Shown here in pieces: positions 41,931 to 50,565 of a stretch of DNA of 56,499 nucleotides. The notes beneath the pieces were generated by a model that saw only the letters and a list, made by a program, of their open reading frames with translations, made no database searches and had not been told where the DNA came from. Source of the DNA: Roseibium sp. MMSF_3544 (GTDB lineage Bacteria > Pseudomonadota > Alphaproteobacteria > Rhizobiales > Stappiaceae); NCBI RefSeq assembly GCF_030732845.1, contig NZ_JASHKA010000032.1, positions 1 to 56,499 on the forward strand, given 5' to 3'. Every line of letters starts with the position of its first letter. Position 1 is the stretch's first letter. The translations under genes and the position numbers were made by a program.

Positions 41931-42758
41931 ATGATCAGAACCCTTGTCATCTCACTCGTTTTGCTTTTGAGCGCCCTTTCCCCTGGCCGTGCGGAAATGA
42001 CCGACTGGGTGGAGGTCCAGGGAGGCGCGGTACGCCTGATATCGTCGGACGTTCTGCAGGACGGTCACTACCTTGCAGGACTCGAATTCCTCATGGAGCG
42101 CGGATGGCACACCTATTGGCGCTATCCTGGCGAAGCTGGCATACCGCCGCAGATTTCCGTCACCGGATCTGAAAACCTGAAGGCGCTTGAAATCCTTTAT
42201 CCGGCACCTGAGCGCTACGACGACGGGTTTTCGCAATCGATCGTTTATCATGATGGCATCGTTCTGCCCTTCCGGGTCGAACCGCAGTCGCCGGATCAGG
42301 AAGCCAGGCTCGAAATCGAGGTGTTCTTCGGTATCTGCAAGGATATCTGCGTGCCGGGTGAAGCCATTTTGGCGCTCGACTTTGATCCCCGGGCCAGTGA
42401 GGACACGCTGTCTGCCAGATTGATCCGGCGCGACCTTGATGCGGTGCCTCACTCCGGGGCGCACGATACGCTCAAGGTCAGTTCCGTTTCCTCTGACGGG
42501 TCCGGCAACATTGTCATTGAAACCTCTGTTGCGGGCGGCTCCGACGCCGATCTCTTTGCGGCCGCACCGGAAGGCTCCTTTATCGGACTGCCGCAGCTCA
42601 AAGATAAATCGGGCGACAAGGCCGTGTGGCACCTGTCGAAAAAGGGGCTTGCACGCACGGATGACGATGATCAGTTGAGACTGGTCCTGACATCGGGTGG
42701 CGAGGCTATCGAACATCTGGAAGCCATTCCGGCCGACTGGATCAGCAAGAAGCCCTGA
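41931..42758 (+). CDS. Secreted DsbD N-terminal domain-like protein
   Basis: A 275-residue exported protein: signal peptide at residues 1-21 (cleavage near GRA-EM), then an immunoglobulin-like DsbD-alpha-type domain. The two Cys are spaced in FFGICKDICVPGE, which matches the redox pair of DsbD-type periplasmic domains (CxxxC). No membrane domain follows, so it must work with a separate transporter such as CcdA. ATG at 41931 places the signal at the N-terminus; longer starts at 41799 or 41895 are possible. Confidence 0.82.
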   Translation: MIRTLVISLVLLLSALSPGRAEMTDWVEVQGGAVRLISSDVLQDGHYLAGLEFLMERGWHTYWRYPGEAGIPPQISVTGSENLKALEILYPAPERYDDGFSQSIVYHDGIVLPFRVEPQSPDQEARLEIEVFFGICKDICVPGEAILALDFDPRASEDTLSARLIRRDLDAVPHSGAHDTLKVSSVSSDGSGNIVIETSVAGGSDADLFAAAPEGSFIGLPQLKDKSGDKAVWHLSKKGLARTDDDDQLRLVLTSGGEAIEHLEAIPADWISKKP

Positions 42759-42894
42759 AGGTCGATCCGGTTCAATTCACTGCCATCCAAAACGTAGGTA
42801 TTCGCGTCCGGACCACTCGACGGCGGACCAGCTCTGCCCTATTTTTGCTTCCGGCGAGTTCTTCATTCTGCCATCCAGCAAAAGGACATTCGAT

Positions 42895-43383
42895 ATGACA
42901 ATCAAGGTTGGGGACCGTCTTCCGGACGCAACTTTCAAGACCATGACCAGCGACGGGCCCGGAGAGATGTCGTTGAGCGACCTGACCGGCGGCAAGACAC
43001 TGGTGCTGTTTGGCGTTCCCGGCGCGTTCACGCCGACCTGCCACATGAACCATCTTCCGGGGTTTGTCGAGCACAGCGAGACGCTGAAGGGCAAAGGCGT
43101 CGATGACATTGCGGTAGTTTCGGTCAACGACGTGTTCGTCATGGATGCATGGGAAAAGGCATCCAACACGGGCGGCAAGATCACGTTTCTTGCCGATACC
43201 GGCGCCGACTTTGTCGACGCGCTCGGACTTGGACTTGGTCCGGCACCGATCTTCGGCCACTTGCGGTCCCAGCGGTTTGCACTGATCGCCAAGGATGGCG
43301 AAGTAACATTCCTGGCCGTTGAAGATGCCCCCAGCGACGCAACCAAGACCGGTGCTGCAGCGGTTCTGGAAGCGCTCGGCTGA
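42895..43383 (+). CDS. Peroxiredoxin (Prx5-like)
   Basis: A 162-residue thiol peroxidase. The peroxidatic Cys is in PGAFTPTCHMNHLPGF, and the sequence GDRLPDATF plus the SVNDVFVMDAW segment place it in the Prx5/AhpC-TSA group that is reduced by glutaredoxin or glutathione. ATG at 42895 has AAGGA 8 nt upstream. Its stop lies 1 nt from the convergent SURF1 gene. Confidence 0.95.
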   Translation: MTIKVGDRLPDATFKTMTSDGPGEMSLSDLTGGKTLVLFGVPGAFTPTCHMNHLPGFVEHSETLKGKGVDDIAVVSVNDVFVMDAWEKASNTGGKITFLADTGADFVDALGLGLGPAPIFGHLRSQRFALIAKDGEVTFLAVEDAPSDATKTGAAAVLEALG

Positions 43384-43384
43384 T

Positions 43385-44143
43385 TTAGTCAGCCTCTTTG
43401 CGATTACGCGGCCAGAGCATACTGGCCGCGTAGGTCAGGAACACGCCAACGAGCGTGGCAGCAAGCCCGAACCAGGTCAGTGCATAGCCGAGATGATCGT
43501 TCTTGAAACGCACGATGGTCTCCCCGGCCTGTGGCAATCCTGACGTGGGTGTGAAATCTGCATCAAGATCGATGCTGTAAGGCGCCAGCGTTCCGGCATC
43601 CAATCCCAACATGTTCCCCATCGCACCGGTATCGCGCGCAAACCATATTTTGTCAGACGCGTCAGGAGATGGTGTCGTCCAGTTCGGCTTTTCGCTCAAC
43701 CTCAGCAAACCGGTCAATTCGATCGTCCCCTCCGGCGTCTCGAGCGCTGCGTCGCGGGCGGGATCGGCCAGACCTTGCGGCAAGAACCCCCGGTTGACGA
43801 GCAGGATCCATCCGTCCGTTGTTCGAACCGGCGCGTAGACCATAAGGCCCGGACCACTGGCCCGCCCTTGAGGGTCGGACAGCGCGGTATAGTAGAACGT
43901 ATTGCCATCCAGGAATTCGCCCGTCACTTTCACGTGCCGGTAATCATCGGTTTCGCCAATTTCCTGCCACGTGTCGGGACCGGGCGCTTCGACCGGCGGC
44001 TTTAGAACACCGGCTTCAACCTGCGCGATGAGGTTCGTTTTCCATTCGAGCCGGTTGAGTTGCCAGAACCCGAGATTCAACAGGATGATGAGACCGACAG
44101 CGGCTGCGATCGCAGGAATAAGAAGCTTCTTCAGTCCGCCCAT
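43385..44143 (-). CDS. SURF1-family cytochrome oxidase assembly protein
   Basis: A 252-residue membrane protein with one helix near each end (about 10-28 and 222-243) and a periplasmic middle with FLDGNTFYYTALSD and GWILLVNRGFLP, typical of SURF1. It helps insert heme a into subunit I of the aa3 oxidase. It closes the cytochrome oxidase cluster and follows the DUF983 gene by 24 nt. Confidence 0.92.
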   Translation of the reverse strand: MGGLKKLLIPAIAAAVGLIILLNLGFWQLNRLEWKTNLIAQVEAGVLKPPVEAPGPDTWQEIGETDDYRHVKVTGEFLDGNTFYYTALSDPQGRASGPGLMVYAPVRTTDGWILLVNRGFLPQGLADPARDAALETPEGTIELTGLLRLSEKPNWTTPSPDASDKIWFARDTGAMGNMLGLDAGTLAPYSIDLDADFTPTSGLPQAGETIVRFKNDHLGYALTWFGLAATLVGVFLTYAASMLWPRNRKEAD

Positions 44144-44167
44144 GTGCTGGTCATTCTCTTTTGCTTG

Positions 44168-44554
44168 CTAGCCGTCCGAATCGTCCAGGCGGCCCTCTTC
44201 GGCCTGATGCCTGAACTGCAGTGCAATCATAAGGCCCTTTAGCGGGCGCAGAACCGAGGCGGCAAGAACGACGGTCAGGGGCAGCCACAGCAAGAGATGC
44301 AGCCAAATCGGCGGTTGGAAGGACAGTTCGACAAACAGGACCAGTCCGACAACGATGAACCCCACGATCATGATGACAAAGACGGCAGGTCCGTCCCCGC
44401 TGTCTGCAAAGGAATAGTCCAGCCCACAGGCCGAACAGGAAGACCTGACGCTCAAGAACCCGTCGAAAAGCCTGCCCTGCCCGCACCGGGGACATTTGCC
44501 TGCCAAGCCCGCAGAAACCGGATTGACGGGAGGAAAGTGCGCCTTGTCTTCCAT
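44168..44554 (-). CDS. DUF983 protein
   Basis: A 128-residue protein with an N-terminal zinc-ribbon-like pair of CPRCGQGRLF and CSACGLDYSFADSGDGPAVF, then two membrane helices. The DUF983 family is encoded in alphaproteobacterial cytochrome oxidase clusters between coxIII and SURF1 genes; its role is unknown. A terminator at 44582-44614 separates it from ctaE. Confidence 0.9.
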   Translation of the reverse strand: MEDKAHFPPVNPVSAGLAGKCPRCGQGRLFDGFLSVRSSCSACGLDYSFADSGDGPAVFVIMIVGFIVVGLVLFVELSFQPPIWLHLLLWLPLTVVLAASVLRPLKGLMIALQFRHQAEEGRLDDSDG

Positions 44555-44581
44555 GTTTCCTACTTCCGGGCCTGAAAACCA

Positions 44582-44614
44582 AAGCGCCCGGTCCGTCTGG
44601 CAGACCGGGCGCTT
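44582..44614 (-). terminator. Hairpin after ctaE
   Basis: A perfect 12-bp stem (44582-44593 with 44603-44614) lies just past the ctaE stop on the minus strand, followed by TTGGTTTT. It could end or attenuate transcription into DUF983 and SURF1. Confidence 0.7.
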
Positions 44615-44638
44615 GAGACTTTGGAGTATCCGATCGAC

Positions 44639-45517
44639 CTAGTGCGCCGCGGGTGTGCCTGCGCCCCAGATATAAATGGCGACAAACAGGAACAGCCAAA
44701 CGACGTCAACGAAGTGCCAGTACCAGGCGGCGGCTTCGAAACCGAAATGCTTTTCCTGTGTGAACTGTCCAGCCATTGCTCTGAGCAGGCAGACCAGCAG
44801 GAATATTGTTCCGATGATCACATGGAAGCCGTGGAAACCGGTCGCCATGAAGAACGTTGCGCCGTAAATGTTGCCGGAGAACGAGAAGGCAGCGACACCG
44901 TATTCATAGCCCTGAATGATCGAGAACAAGAGGCCGAGCAGCACGGTGAGGGTGAGGCCCCATTTCAGGCCTTCCCTGTCATTGTGCAGCAACGCGTGGT
45001 GCGCCCAGGTCACGGTGGTGCCCGAGCAAAGCAGGATCAGCGTGTTGAGAAGCGGCAGATGCCAGGGATCAAAGGTCAGAATGCCATCCGGCGGCCAGTG
45101 TCCGCCGGTTGCTTCCACACGGCTGAACTGGATGGCTTCGCCGGCAAACAGCGCTGCGTCAAAGTAAGCCCAGAACCAGGCCACGAAGAACATCACCTCA
45201 GAGGCGATGAACAGCAGCATGCCGTAGCGCAGATGAAGCGAAACAACCGGTGTATGGTAGCCTTCCTGCGACTCCTTGATGGTGTCGCTCCACCACCCGT
45301 ACATCACGTAAAGAACCACCAGCAGACCGACGGCGAACAGGCCCCAGCCTGCGTTGGCAAAATTGATGCCGAACAGATCGAAGGAGTTGCCCGATGCGTA
45401 CTTCATCCACGCGATTGCACCAATCGCCAGAATAAACGCGCCGATCGACCCGATGAAGGGCCAGGGACTTGGCTCCACAAGGTGGTAATCGTGGTTTTTG
45501 GTATGTGCCTCAGCCAT
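44639..45517 (-). CDS. ctaE: Cytochrome c oxidase subunit III
   Basis: A 292-residue integral membrane subunit of the aa3 oxidase with seven predicted helices. Typical segments are HDYHLVEPSPWP at the N-terminus, WWSDTIKESQEGYHT, and the C-terminal TGFHGFHVIIGTIFL and AAWYWHFVDVVWLFLF. ATG at 45517 has GGGGAG 7 nt upstream; a start 5 codons upstream is not needed. Confidence 0.97.
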   Translation of the reverse strand: MAEAHTKNHDYHLVEPSPWPFIGSIGAFILAIGAIAWMKYASGNSFDLFGINFANAGWGLFAVGLLVVLYVMYGWWSDTIKESQEGYHTPVVSLHLRYGMLLFIASEVMFFVAWFWAYFDAALFAGEAIQFSRVEATGGHWPPDGILTFDPWHLPLLNTLILLCSGTTVTWAHHALLHNDREGLKWGLTLTVLLGLLFSIIQGYEYGVAAFSFSGNIYGATFFMATGFHGFHVIIGTIFLLVCLLRAMAGQFTQEKHFGFEAAAWYWHFVDVVWLFLFVAIYIWGAGTPAAH

Positions 45518-45566
45518 CGGCAAGCTCCCCAAACACAGTCATTTCATGCGCGTTCAGCGCAATCGC

Positions 45567-46172
45567 TCACAAATTCGTTTCAGCAGCAGGCGCCTCGGCC
45601 CGTGCTGCAACAGGTTTTTCCGGTTCTTCCACCGGGAAGAACGTATACGACAAAGTGATTTCCTTCACGTGTTTCAGCTCAGGATCCTTGTCCATTTCCG
45701 GATCGACAAAGAAGACGACCGGCATTTCGACGGATTGTCCAGCCTCAAGCGGTTGCTCGGTAAAGCAGAAACAATCCAGCTTGTTGAAGTAGGCGCCGGC
45801 GCTCGGCGGCCAGACGTTGTAGGTCGAGGTTCCGACATTCGCTTCGGACCCGATATTTGTCGCGACATAGGCAAGCTGTCCGCTTTCGCCCATTTTCAAG
45901 GTGACCGACCGTTGCTCCGGCTTGAAATCCCAGGGCAAGCTGCGATTGACGTTGCCGTCAAATCGGATGGTCACCACCCGGTCGATGACATAATCACTTT
46001 CACTGTCGGCAACCTGCGTGGTGCCGCCGAAACCCGTTACGCGGCAAAACAGGTCGTAGAGCGGCACAGCCGCGTAGGCTGCTCCGATCATCAGGCCAAA
46101 GACGCTCACGCAAACGACCGCGACCTTGCGGTTGCTCTTCGAAATGTCCGGTCTGTCCTGCTCGTTGCTCAC
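45567..46172 (-). CDS. ctaG: Cytochrome c oxidase assembly protein CtaG (Cox11)
   Basis: A 201-residue copper chaperone that delivers Cu to the CuB site. It has an N-terminal membrane anchor (AVVCVSVFGLMIGAAYA), the conserved VPLYDLFCRVTGFGGT and the Cu-binding Cys pair in KLDCFCFTEQ. The start is GTG at 46172 with AGGGA 8 nt upstream; it lies 10 nt after the stop of the small ORF at 46183-46347. An in-frame ATG at 46277 would run through that small ORF and is rejected. Confidence 0.95.
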   Translation of the reverse strand: MSNEQDRPDISKSNRKVAVVCVSVFGLMIGAAYAAVPLYDLFCRVTGFGGTTQVADSESDYVIDRVVTIRFDGNVNRSLPWDFKPEQRSVTLKMGESGQLAYVATNIGSEANVGTSTYNVWPPSAGAYFNKLDCFCFTEQPLEAGQSVEMPVVFFVDPEMDKDPELKHVKEITLSYTFFPVEEPEKPVAARAEAPAAETNL

Positions 46173-46182
46173 GCGCGTTTCC

Positions 46183-46347
46183 CTATAAAGCCCTGTCCAT
46201 GATACCCGGTCCCAATTTGACGATTGTGACCACGTAAAACAGCACCACCAGTGCCAGCAACACGACCGCAATTGCAATCGAGCGCGAACGCCGCTTCTTC
46301 TGTTGCTCAGGCGTCAACCTGACGCCCTGTTGATCTTCCGCCATCAT
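46183..46347 (-). CDS. Small membrane protein of the oxidase cluster (CoxF-like)
   Basis: A 54-residue ORF between ctaB and ctaG. It begins MMAEDQQGVRLTPEQQKK, then has a basic stretch and one membrane helix (IAIAVVLLALVVLFYVV), ending TIVKLGPGIMDRAL. A protein of this pattern is encoded at the same place in other alphaproteobacterial cox operons. AGGAG lies 8 nt before the ATG, and the start overlaps the ctaB stop. Function unknown; assembly or stability of the oxidase is a guess from position. Confidence 0.82.
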   Translation of the reverse strand: MMAEDQQGVRLTPEQQKKRRSRSIAIAVVLLALVVLFYVVTIVKLGPGIMDRAL

Positions 46348-47300
46348 GCAAGCACTCCTGCAATCAGGCTTTCGGCAAGCAGAATGGCAAAGAGCATGAA
46401 CAGATAGAAGATCGAGAATTTGAACAGATTGACGCAGGCCTTGCGGGCGACATCGCCTTCACGCTTGCGCCAGACATCGGCAGCAAGCGCCACGAAAGCC
46501 GCTCCCAGCAACGCGGCGGCGACACCGTAGACCGGGCTCGCATAGCCAAGCAGGTAGGGTGCTACACCGATCGGCGCCAGCAGAAGCGAATAGGCCAGAA
46601 TTTGGTGGCGGGTGTTTGTTTCCCCGGCGACAACAGGCAGCATCGGAACGCCCGCGTCACGATAGTCCCCGCTCTTGAAGAGGGACAGCGCCCAGAAATG
46701 GGGTGGCGTCCACATGAAGATGATCAGAAAGAGCACGAAGCTCTCAAGGCTGACCGAGCCGGTCACGGAGGCCCATCCGATCATGGGTGGAAAAGCGCCG
46801 GCGGCGCCACCAATCACGATATTCTGCGGTGTCGCCCGCTTCAGCCACATTGTGTAGACGACGACATAGAAGAAGATCGTGAAGGCCAGAAAGGCGCCCG
46901 CAAACCAGTTCACCAGCAGTCCGAGCGTGACGACGGAACCAATCGACAGCGTCATACCGAATGCAAAGGCTTCCTCACGGGTGATCTTGCCAGCAGGGAT
47001 CGCACGCTTTCGCGTGCGCGACATGACTTCGTCGATATCGGCGTCGTACCACATGTTCAGCGCCCCGGAGGCGCCGGCACCGATGGCGATACACAGGATC
47101 GCGACCGCACCAATAACCGGATGAAGGGCCCCGGGGGCCAGCATCATTCCGACAAATGCGGTGAAGATGACGAGGGACATCACGCGCGGCTTCAGAAGCG
47201 AGACGTAGTCGCCCACTGACCCCATTCCGCCGTCCCAGACGGCGCTGTCCTGACTGATCGTATCCTGGCGCTCGACGAGCGACATGGGCGCGTCCTTCAT
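46344..47300 (-). CDS. ctaB: Protoheme IX farnesyltransferase (heme O synthase)
   Basis: A 318-residue membrane prenyltransferase that adds a farnesyl group to heme b to make heme O. The Asp-rich active-site motif is NMWYDADIDEVMSRTRKR, with a second loop in DYRDAGVPMLPVV. About nine membrane helices are predicted. ATG at 47300 is preceded by GGA only; a second ATG at 47285 is possible. It overlaps the small CoxF-like ORF by 4 nt. Confidence 0.96.
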   Translation of the reverse strand: MKDAPMSLVERQDTISQDSAVWDGGMGSVGDYVSLLKPRVMSLVIFTAFVGMMLAPGALHPVIGAVAILCIAIGAGASGALNMWYDADIDEVMSRTRKRAIPAGKITREEAFAFGMTLSIGSVVTLGLLVNWFAGAFLAFTIFFYVVVYTMWLKRATPQNIVIGGAAGAFPPMIGWASVTGSVSLESFVLFLIIFMWTPPHFWALSLFKSGDYRDAGVPMLPVVAGETNTRHQILAYSLLLAPIGVAPYLLGYASPVYGVAAALLGAAFVALAADVWRKREGDVARKACVNLFKFSIFYLFMLFAILLAESLIAGVLA

Positions 47301-47370
47301 ATTCCGTTTGCCGATGTGCCACCCACTGGCGGCTGACCCAGTTCCGGGCCCGGCATTTCTCGTTAAAGGA

Positions 47371-47447
47371 GCACCGCGCCGGGCGCCGGCGCGGTGCTGA
47401 TCTCGAGCGGAGGCGCGGCCTCCGTCCGCGGATTACTTGATCCGCGG
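47371..47447 (-). repeat. Three successive hairpins at the ctaD 3' end
   Basis: Three perfect inverted repeats follow one another: 47426-47433 with 47440-47447 (spanning the ctaD stop codon), 47408-47414 with 47418-47424, and a 12-bp stem 47371-47382 with 47386-47397. On the minus strand they lie in the ctaD-ctaB gap without a long T run. They may protect the ctaD mRNA or lower expression of ctaB. Confidence 0.75.
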
Positions 47448-49028
47448 CAGGGTTTCGAACTGGTGGAACGGCGGCGGAGAAGACAGTGTCCACTCCAGAG
47501 TCGTTGCACCTTCGCCCCACGGATTGTTTCCGGCAACGCGCTTCTTGGCGTAGGCCTCATAGATACCGTAGAGGAACACCAGAACCGCGAAGGCGGAGAT
47601 GTAGGATCCGATAGAGGACACAAAGTTCCAGCCTGCCAGCGCATCCGGATAGTCGGCATAGCGACGTGGCATGCCGTTCAGTCCGAGGAAGTGCTGCGGG
47701 AAGAACACCAGGTTCACACCGATGAAGGTAATCCAGAAATGGGCCTTACCAATCGTCTCGTTGTACATGTACCCGAACATCTTCGGGAACCAGTAGTACC
47801 AGCCCGCAAAAATCGCGAACACGGCACCCAGAGACAGAACGTAGTGGAAGTGGGCCACAACATAGTAGGTGTCATGGAAGGCGCGGTCGAGACCGGCGTT
47901 CGCCAGCTGCACCCCTGTCACACCACCCACGGTGAACAGGAAAATGAAGCCGATTGCCCAGACCATCGGTGTCTTGAACTCGATGGAGCCGCCCCACATT
48001 GTGGCGATCCAGGAGAAGATCTTAACGCCGGTTGGAACCGCGATCACCATCGTTGCCGCGACGAAGTAAGCCTGGGTCTCGGTGGACATGCCGACGGTGT
48101 ACATGTGGTGCGCCCACACGATGAAACCGACCACGCCGATGGCGACCATGGCATAGGCCATGCCGAGGTATCCGAAAATCGGCTTGCGGGCGAAGGTCGA
48201 GATGATGTGGCTGACGATGCCGAAGCCCGGAAGAATCAGAATGTACACTTCCGGGTGACCGAAGAACCAGAACAGGTGCTGGAACAGGATCGGGTCACCG
48301 CCGCCGGAAGGCGTGAAGAAAGTGGTGCCGAAGTTGCGGTCCGTCAGGAGCATGGTGATAGCGCCTGCGAGAACCGGCAGAGACAGCAGGAGCAGGAATG
48401 CGGTGATCAGAACCGACCATGCGAACAAAGGCATCTTGTGCAAGGTCATGCCCGGCGCACGCATGTTGAAGATCGTCGTGATGAAGTTGATCGCACCAAG
48501 AATGGACGAAGCACCTGCGATGTGAAGCGACAGGATCGCAAGATCCATGGCAGGACCCGGCTGCGCCGTTGTGGACAGCGGCGGGTAGATCGTCCAGCCG
48601 CCACCGACGCCGTTGCCTCCCGGAGGTCCTTCAACAAACAGCGACAAAATCAGAAGCAGAAACGCCGGAGGAAGCAGCCAGAACGAAATGTTGTTCATCC
48701 GCGGAAACGCCATGTCAGGCGCACCGATCTGGATTGGAACGAAATAGTTCGCATAGCCGCCGATCATGGCCGGCATGACCATGAAGAAGATCATGATCAG
48801 GCCGTGTGCGGTGGTGAAGACGTTGAACATGTGCGGGTTGCTGAAGATCTGCATCCCGGGTTCCTGCAGCTCCATCCGCATACCGACACTGAGTGCACCG
48901 CCCACGATCCCTGCAAAGATCGCGAACCCGAGATACAACAAGCCGATATCCTTGTGGTTGGTCGAATAGACCCACCGCCGCCATCCGTAAGGATGGTCAT
49001 GTGCCGCATGTGCTTCGCTCGCAGCCAT
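47433..49028 (-). CDS. ctaD: Cytochrome c oxidase subunit I
   Basis: A 531-residue catalytic subunit of the aa3 terminal oxidase with twelve predicted helices. Heme and CuB ligands lie in TAHGLIMIFFMVMP, FGHPEVYILILPGFG, the HH pair in VWAHHMYTVG and YYVVAHFHYVLSLGA. The Tyr of the cross-linked His-Tyr pair is in PEVYILIL. It is between ctaC and ctaB. Confidence 0.98.
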   Translation of the reverse strand: MAASEAHAAHDHPYGWRRWVYSTNHKDIGLLYLGFAIFAGIVGGALSVGMRMELQEPGMQIFSNPHMFNVFTTAHGLIMIFFMVMPAMIGGYANYFVPIQIGAPDMAFPRMNNISFWLLPPAFLLLILSLFVEGPPGGNGVGGGWTIYPPLSTTAQPGPAMDLAILSLHIAGASSILGAINFITTIFNMRAPGMTLHKMPLFAWSVLITAFLLLLSLPVLAGAITMLLTDRNFGTTFFTPSGGGDPILFQHLFWFFGHPEVYILILPGFGIVSHIISTFARKPIFGYLGMAYAMVAIGVVGFIVWAHHMYTVGMSTETQAYFVAATMVIAVPTGVKIFSWIATMWGGSIEFKTPMVWAIGFIFLFTVGGVTGVQLANAGLDRAFHDTYYVVAHFHYVLSLGAVFAIFAGWYYWFPKMFGYMYNETIGKAHFWITFIGVNLVFFPQHFLGLNGMPRRYADYPDALAGWNFVSSIGSYISAFAVLVFLYGIYEAYAKKRVAGNNPWGEGATTLEWTLSSPPPFHQFETLPRIK

Positions 49029-49095
49029 TTGAGGCTCCCTCTTTACCTACCTTCAGCAGCGCCGCGTCCAATCGCGCGTTGCCGGACAAATGAAA

Positions 49096-49119
49096 GTCGC
49101 CGCGTTATTTCGCGGCGAC
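49096..49119 (-). repeat. Hairpin enclosing the ctaC stop codon
   Basis: GTCGCCGCG and CGCGGCGAC (49111-49119 and 49096-49104) are a perfect 9-bp inverted repeat with the TAA stop of ctaC in the 6-nt loop. The 5' arm codes the last Val-Ala-Ala codons. Confidence 0.8.
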
Positions 49120-50052
49120 AGAAATGTCTTCGTTGCTGCCTTCAGCAAGCTTCTTTTCCGCATTGATGGAGGCCATCAGCTGCTGGTTCGCCGTATCCAG
49201 ATCTTCCTGGGCAGCACTCGCCCAAGTCTGGAACTGATCCTTGGAAACGACCCGAATGGCAATCGGCATAAAGGCATGGTTGATGCCGCAAAGCTCAGAA
49301 CACTGGCCGTAGTAGACGCCTTCCTCGCGTGCATTGAACCACGTTTCGTTCAAGCGTCCCGGGATAGCGTCGATCTTGAGCCCCATGGACGGCATCGCGA
49401 AGGCATGGATCACGTCTTCGGCGGTCACCTGGAGACGAACCGTCGTGTCGACCGGGACAACGAGGTCATAGTCGACGGCCAAAAGGCGCGGAACTTCATT
49501 GACCGTAACGCCCCGCTCAGCGGCAACTTCCTGCCTGGCCTGGAGGTCGGCTTCCGGATCGAGCGCATCTCCGACCATGTAGGAGTCGAAATAAAGCTCG
49601 CCCATGTTCTCGTCAGTGTACTCGTAGCCCCAGTACCACTGATATCCGATGGCCTTGATCGTCATTTCGTATTCGGGAATGTCCAGCTGCTTGTAGAGCA
49701 ACCGGAAGGACGGGATCGCGATCACCACCAGGATCAGGATGGGAACAACGGTCCAGACGACCTCGATCATCGTGTTGTGCGAGGTGCGCGAGGGCACCGG
49801 GTTCGCCTTGGCGCTGAATTTCACCATGCAGATGACCAGCAGAGCCAGAACGAACAGTGTGATCACCGTAATGATAATCAAAGTGAAGTTGTTGAACCAA
49901 CTGATGTAGTCCATCACCTCGGAAACCGAGGCCTGAAAGCCAAGCTGCCAGTTCGACATCCCCGATTCCGCTGCCAGGGCCGCAGTGGACACTCCGGCAA
50001 AAGCGGCCGCCATACCGGCCATTGTCATGAGACGCTTGAAGATTGCCTTCAC
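49105..50052 (-). CDS. ctaC: Cytochrome c oxidase subunit II
   Basis: A 315-residue subunit that accepts electrons from cytochrome c. A signal peptide ends at ALA-AES; two membrane helices follow. The CuA site is complete: His in DVIHAFAMPS and the CSELCGINHAFMP loop with two Cys, His and Met. A Trp-rich electron entry patch, IGYQWYWGYEY, is present. The upstream 512-nt gap holds candidate regulatory sites but no gene. Confidence 0.97.
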   Translation of the reverse strand: MKAIFKRLMTMAGMAAAFAGVSTAALAAESGMSNWQLGFQASVSEVMDYISWFNNFTLIIITVITLFVLALLVICMVKFSAKANPVPSRTSHNTMIEVVWTVVPILILVVIAIPSFRLLYKQLDIPEYEMTIKAIGYQWYWGYEYTDENMGELYFDSYMVGDALDPEADLQARQEVAAERGVTVNEVPRLLAVDYDLVVPVDTTVRLQVTAEDVIHAFAMPSMGLKIDAIPGRLNETWFNAREEGVYYGQCSELCGINHAFMPIAIRVVSKDQFQTWASAAQEDLDTANQQLMASINAEKKLAEGSNEDISVAAK

Positions 50053-50214
50053 GTCCGCGCTCCCTTCCCTCAGCCGTTACATAACGGCACATGCATACAT
50101 TCCGGCCCTAACATCCGGCCCAATCGGGTCGGGCAGTAACGGGCTTGTCGCCACTTCGCAAGCCTTTATCTGCCGGCACCGCGTATCGGGTCAGACAATT
50201 GGATGACCGGACTA

Positions 50215-50246
50215 TAACCATAAATCCCTTTTAAGGGCGATGGTTA
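50215..50246. promoter_or_regulatory. Extended palindrome at the presumed ctaC promoter
   Basis: TAACCAT (50215-50221), CCCTT (50226-50230), AAGGG (50233-50237) and ATGGTTA (50240-50246) form a nested inverted repeat. The minus-strand sequence TATAGT (50216-50211) at its edge could be a -10 element of ctaC, with no consensus -35. An activator-dependent promoter with this palindrome as operator is possible. Confidence 0.45.
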
Positions 50247-50373
50247 CAATCGGGCAGAGCGGCGATCTGCCGCATCATCCCAACGACACCTTCATGCCGC
50301 ACAAAAACCACAAGAAACGCCATGCTGCAACGGAATTTCCAACTTTTCACAGCCAGTGGAAGCGGTTGTCCGA

Positions 50374-50387
50374 TTGACGCAAGTCAA
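50374..50387. promoter_or_regulatory. Crp/Fnr-type box
   Basis: TTGAC-GCAA-GTCAA is a perfect palindrome with the TTGAy-N4-rTCAA form of FnrL/FixK sites. It lies between the divergent ctaC (322 nt from its start) and the IalB-like gene (179 nt). Oxygen-responsive control of the aa3 oxidase would make sense but is inferred. Confidence 0.6.
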
Positions 50388-50565
50388 CGACACGCTGATT
50401 TTCGACAAAAATTGAGGCTAATCGTCGGGCCGAACCCTGGTCAGGCTGGAAACGCGCGCCGTCATGCGGCAATGTCTGGCCGGGATTAAACAATGATTCG
50501 CAGGGCGGCTGTCCCACTTCAGCCATGCACCCGCAGGATCGGACAACGATTGACCGGAGGATTTC

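Noticed and set aside
45567..46277. Longer ctaG starting at ATG 46277
   Set aside because: It would overlap the whole small CoxF-like ORF and add a Trp/Cys-rich N-terminus alien to the family; GTG 46172 has a ribosome site.
47394..49166. Long plus-strand open frame opposite ctaD (590 codons)
   Set aside because: It is the antisense of a highly conserved gene, has a low-complexity charged composition (His/Arg/Glu/Asp-rich) and no start signal or recognisable domain.
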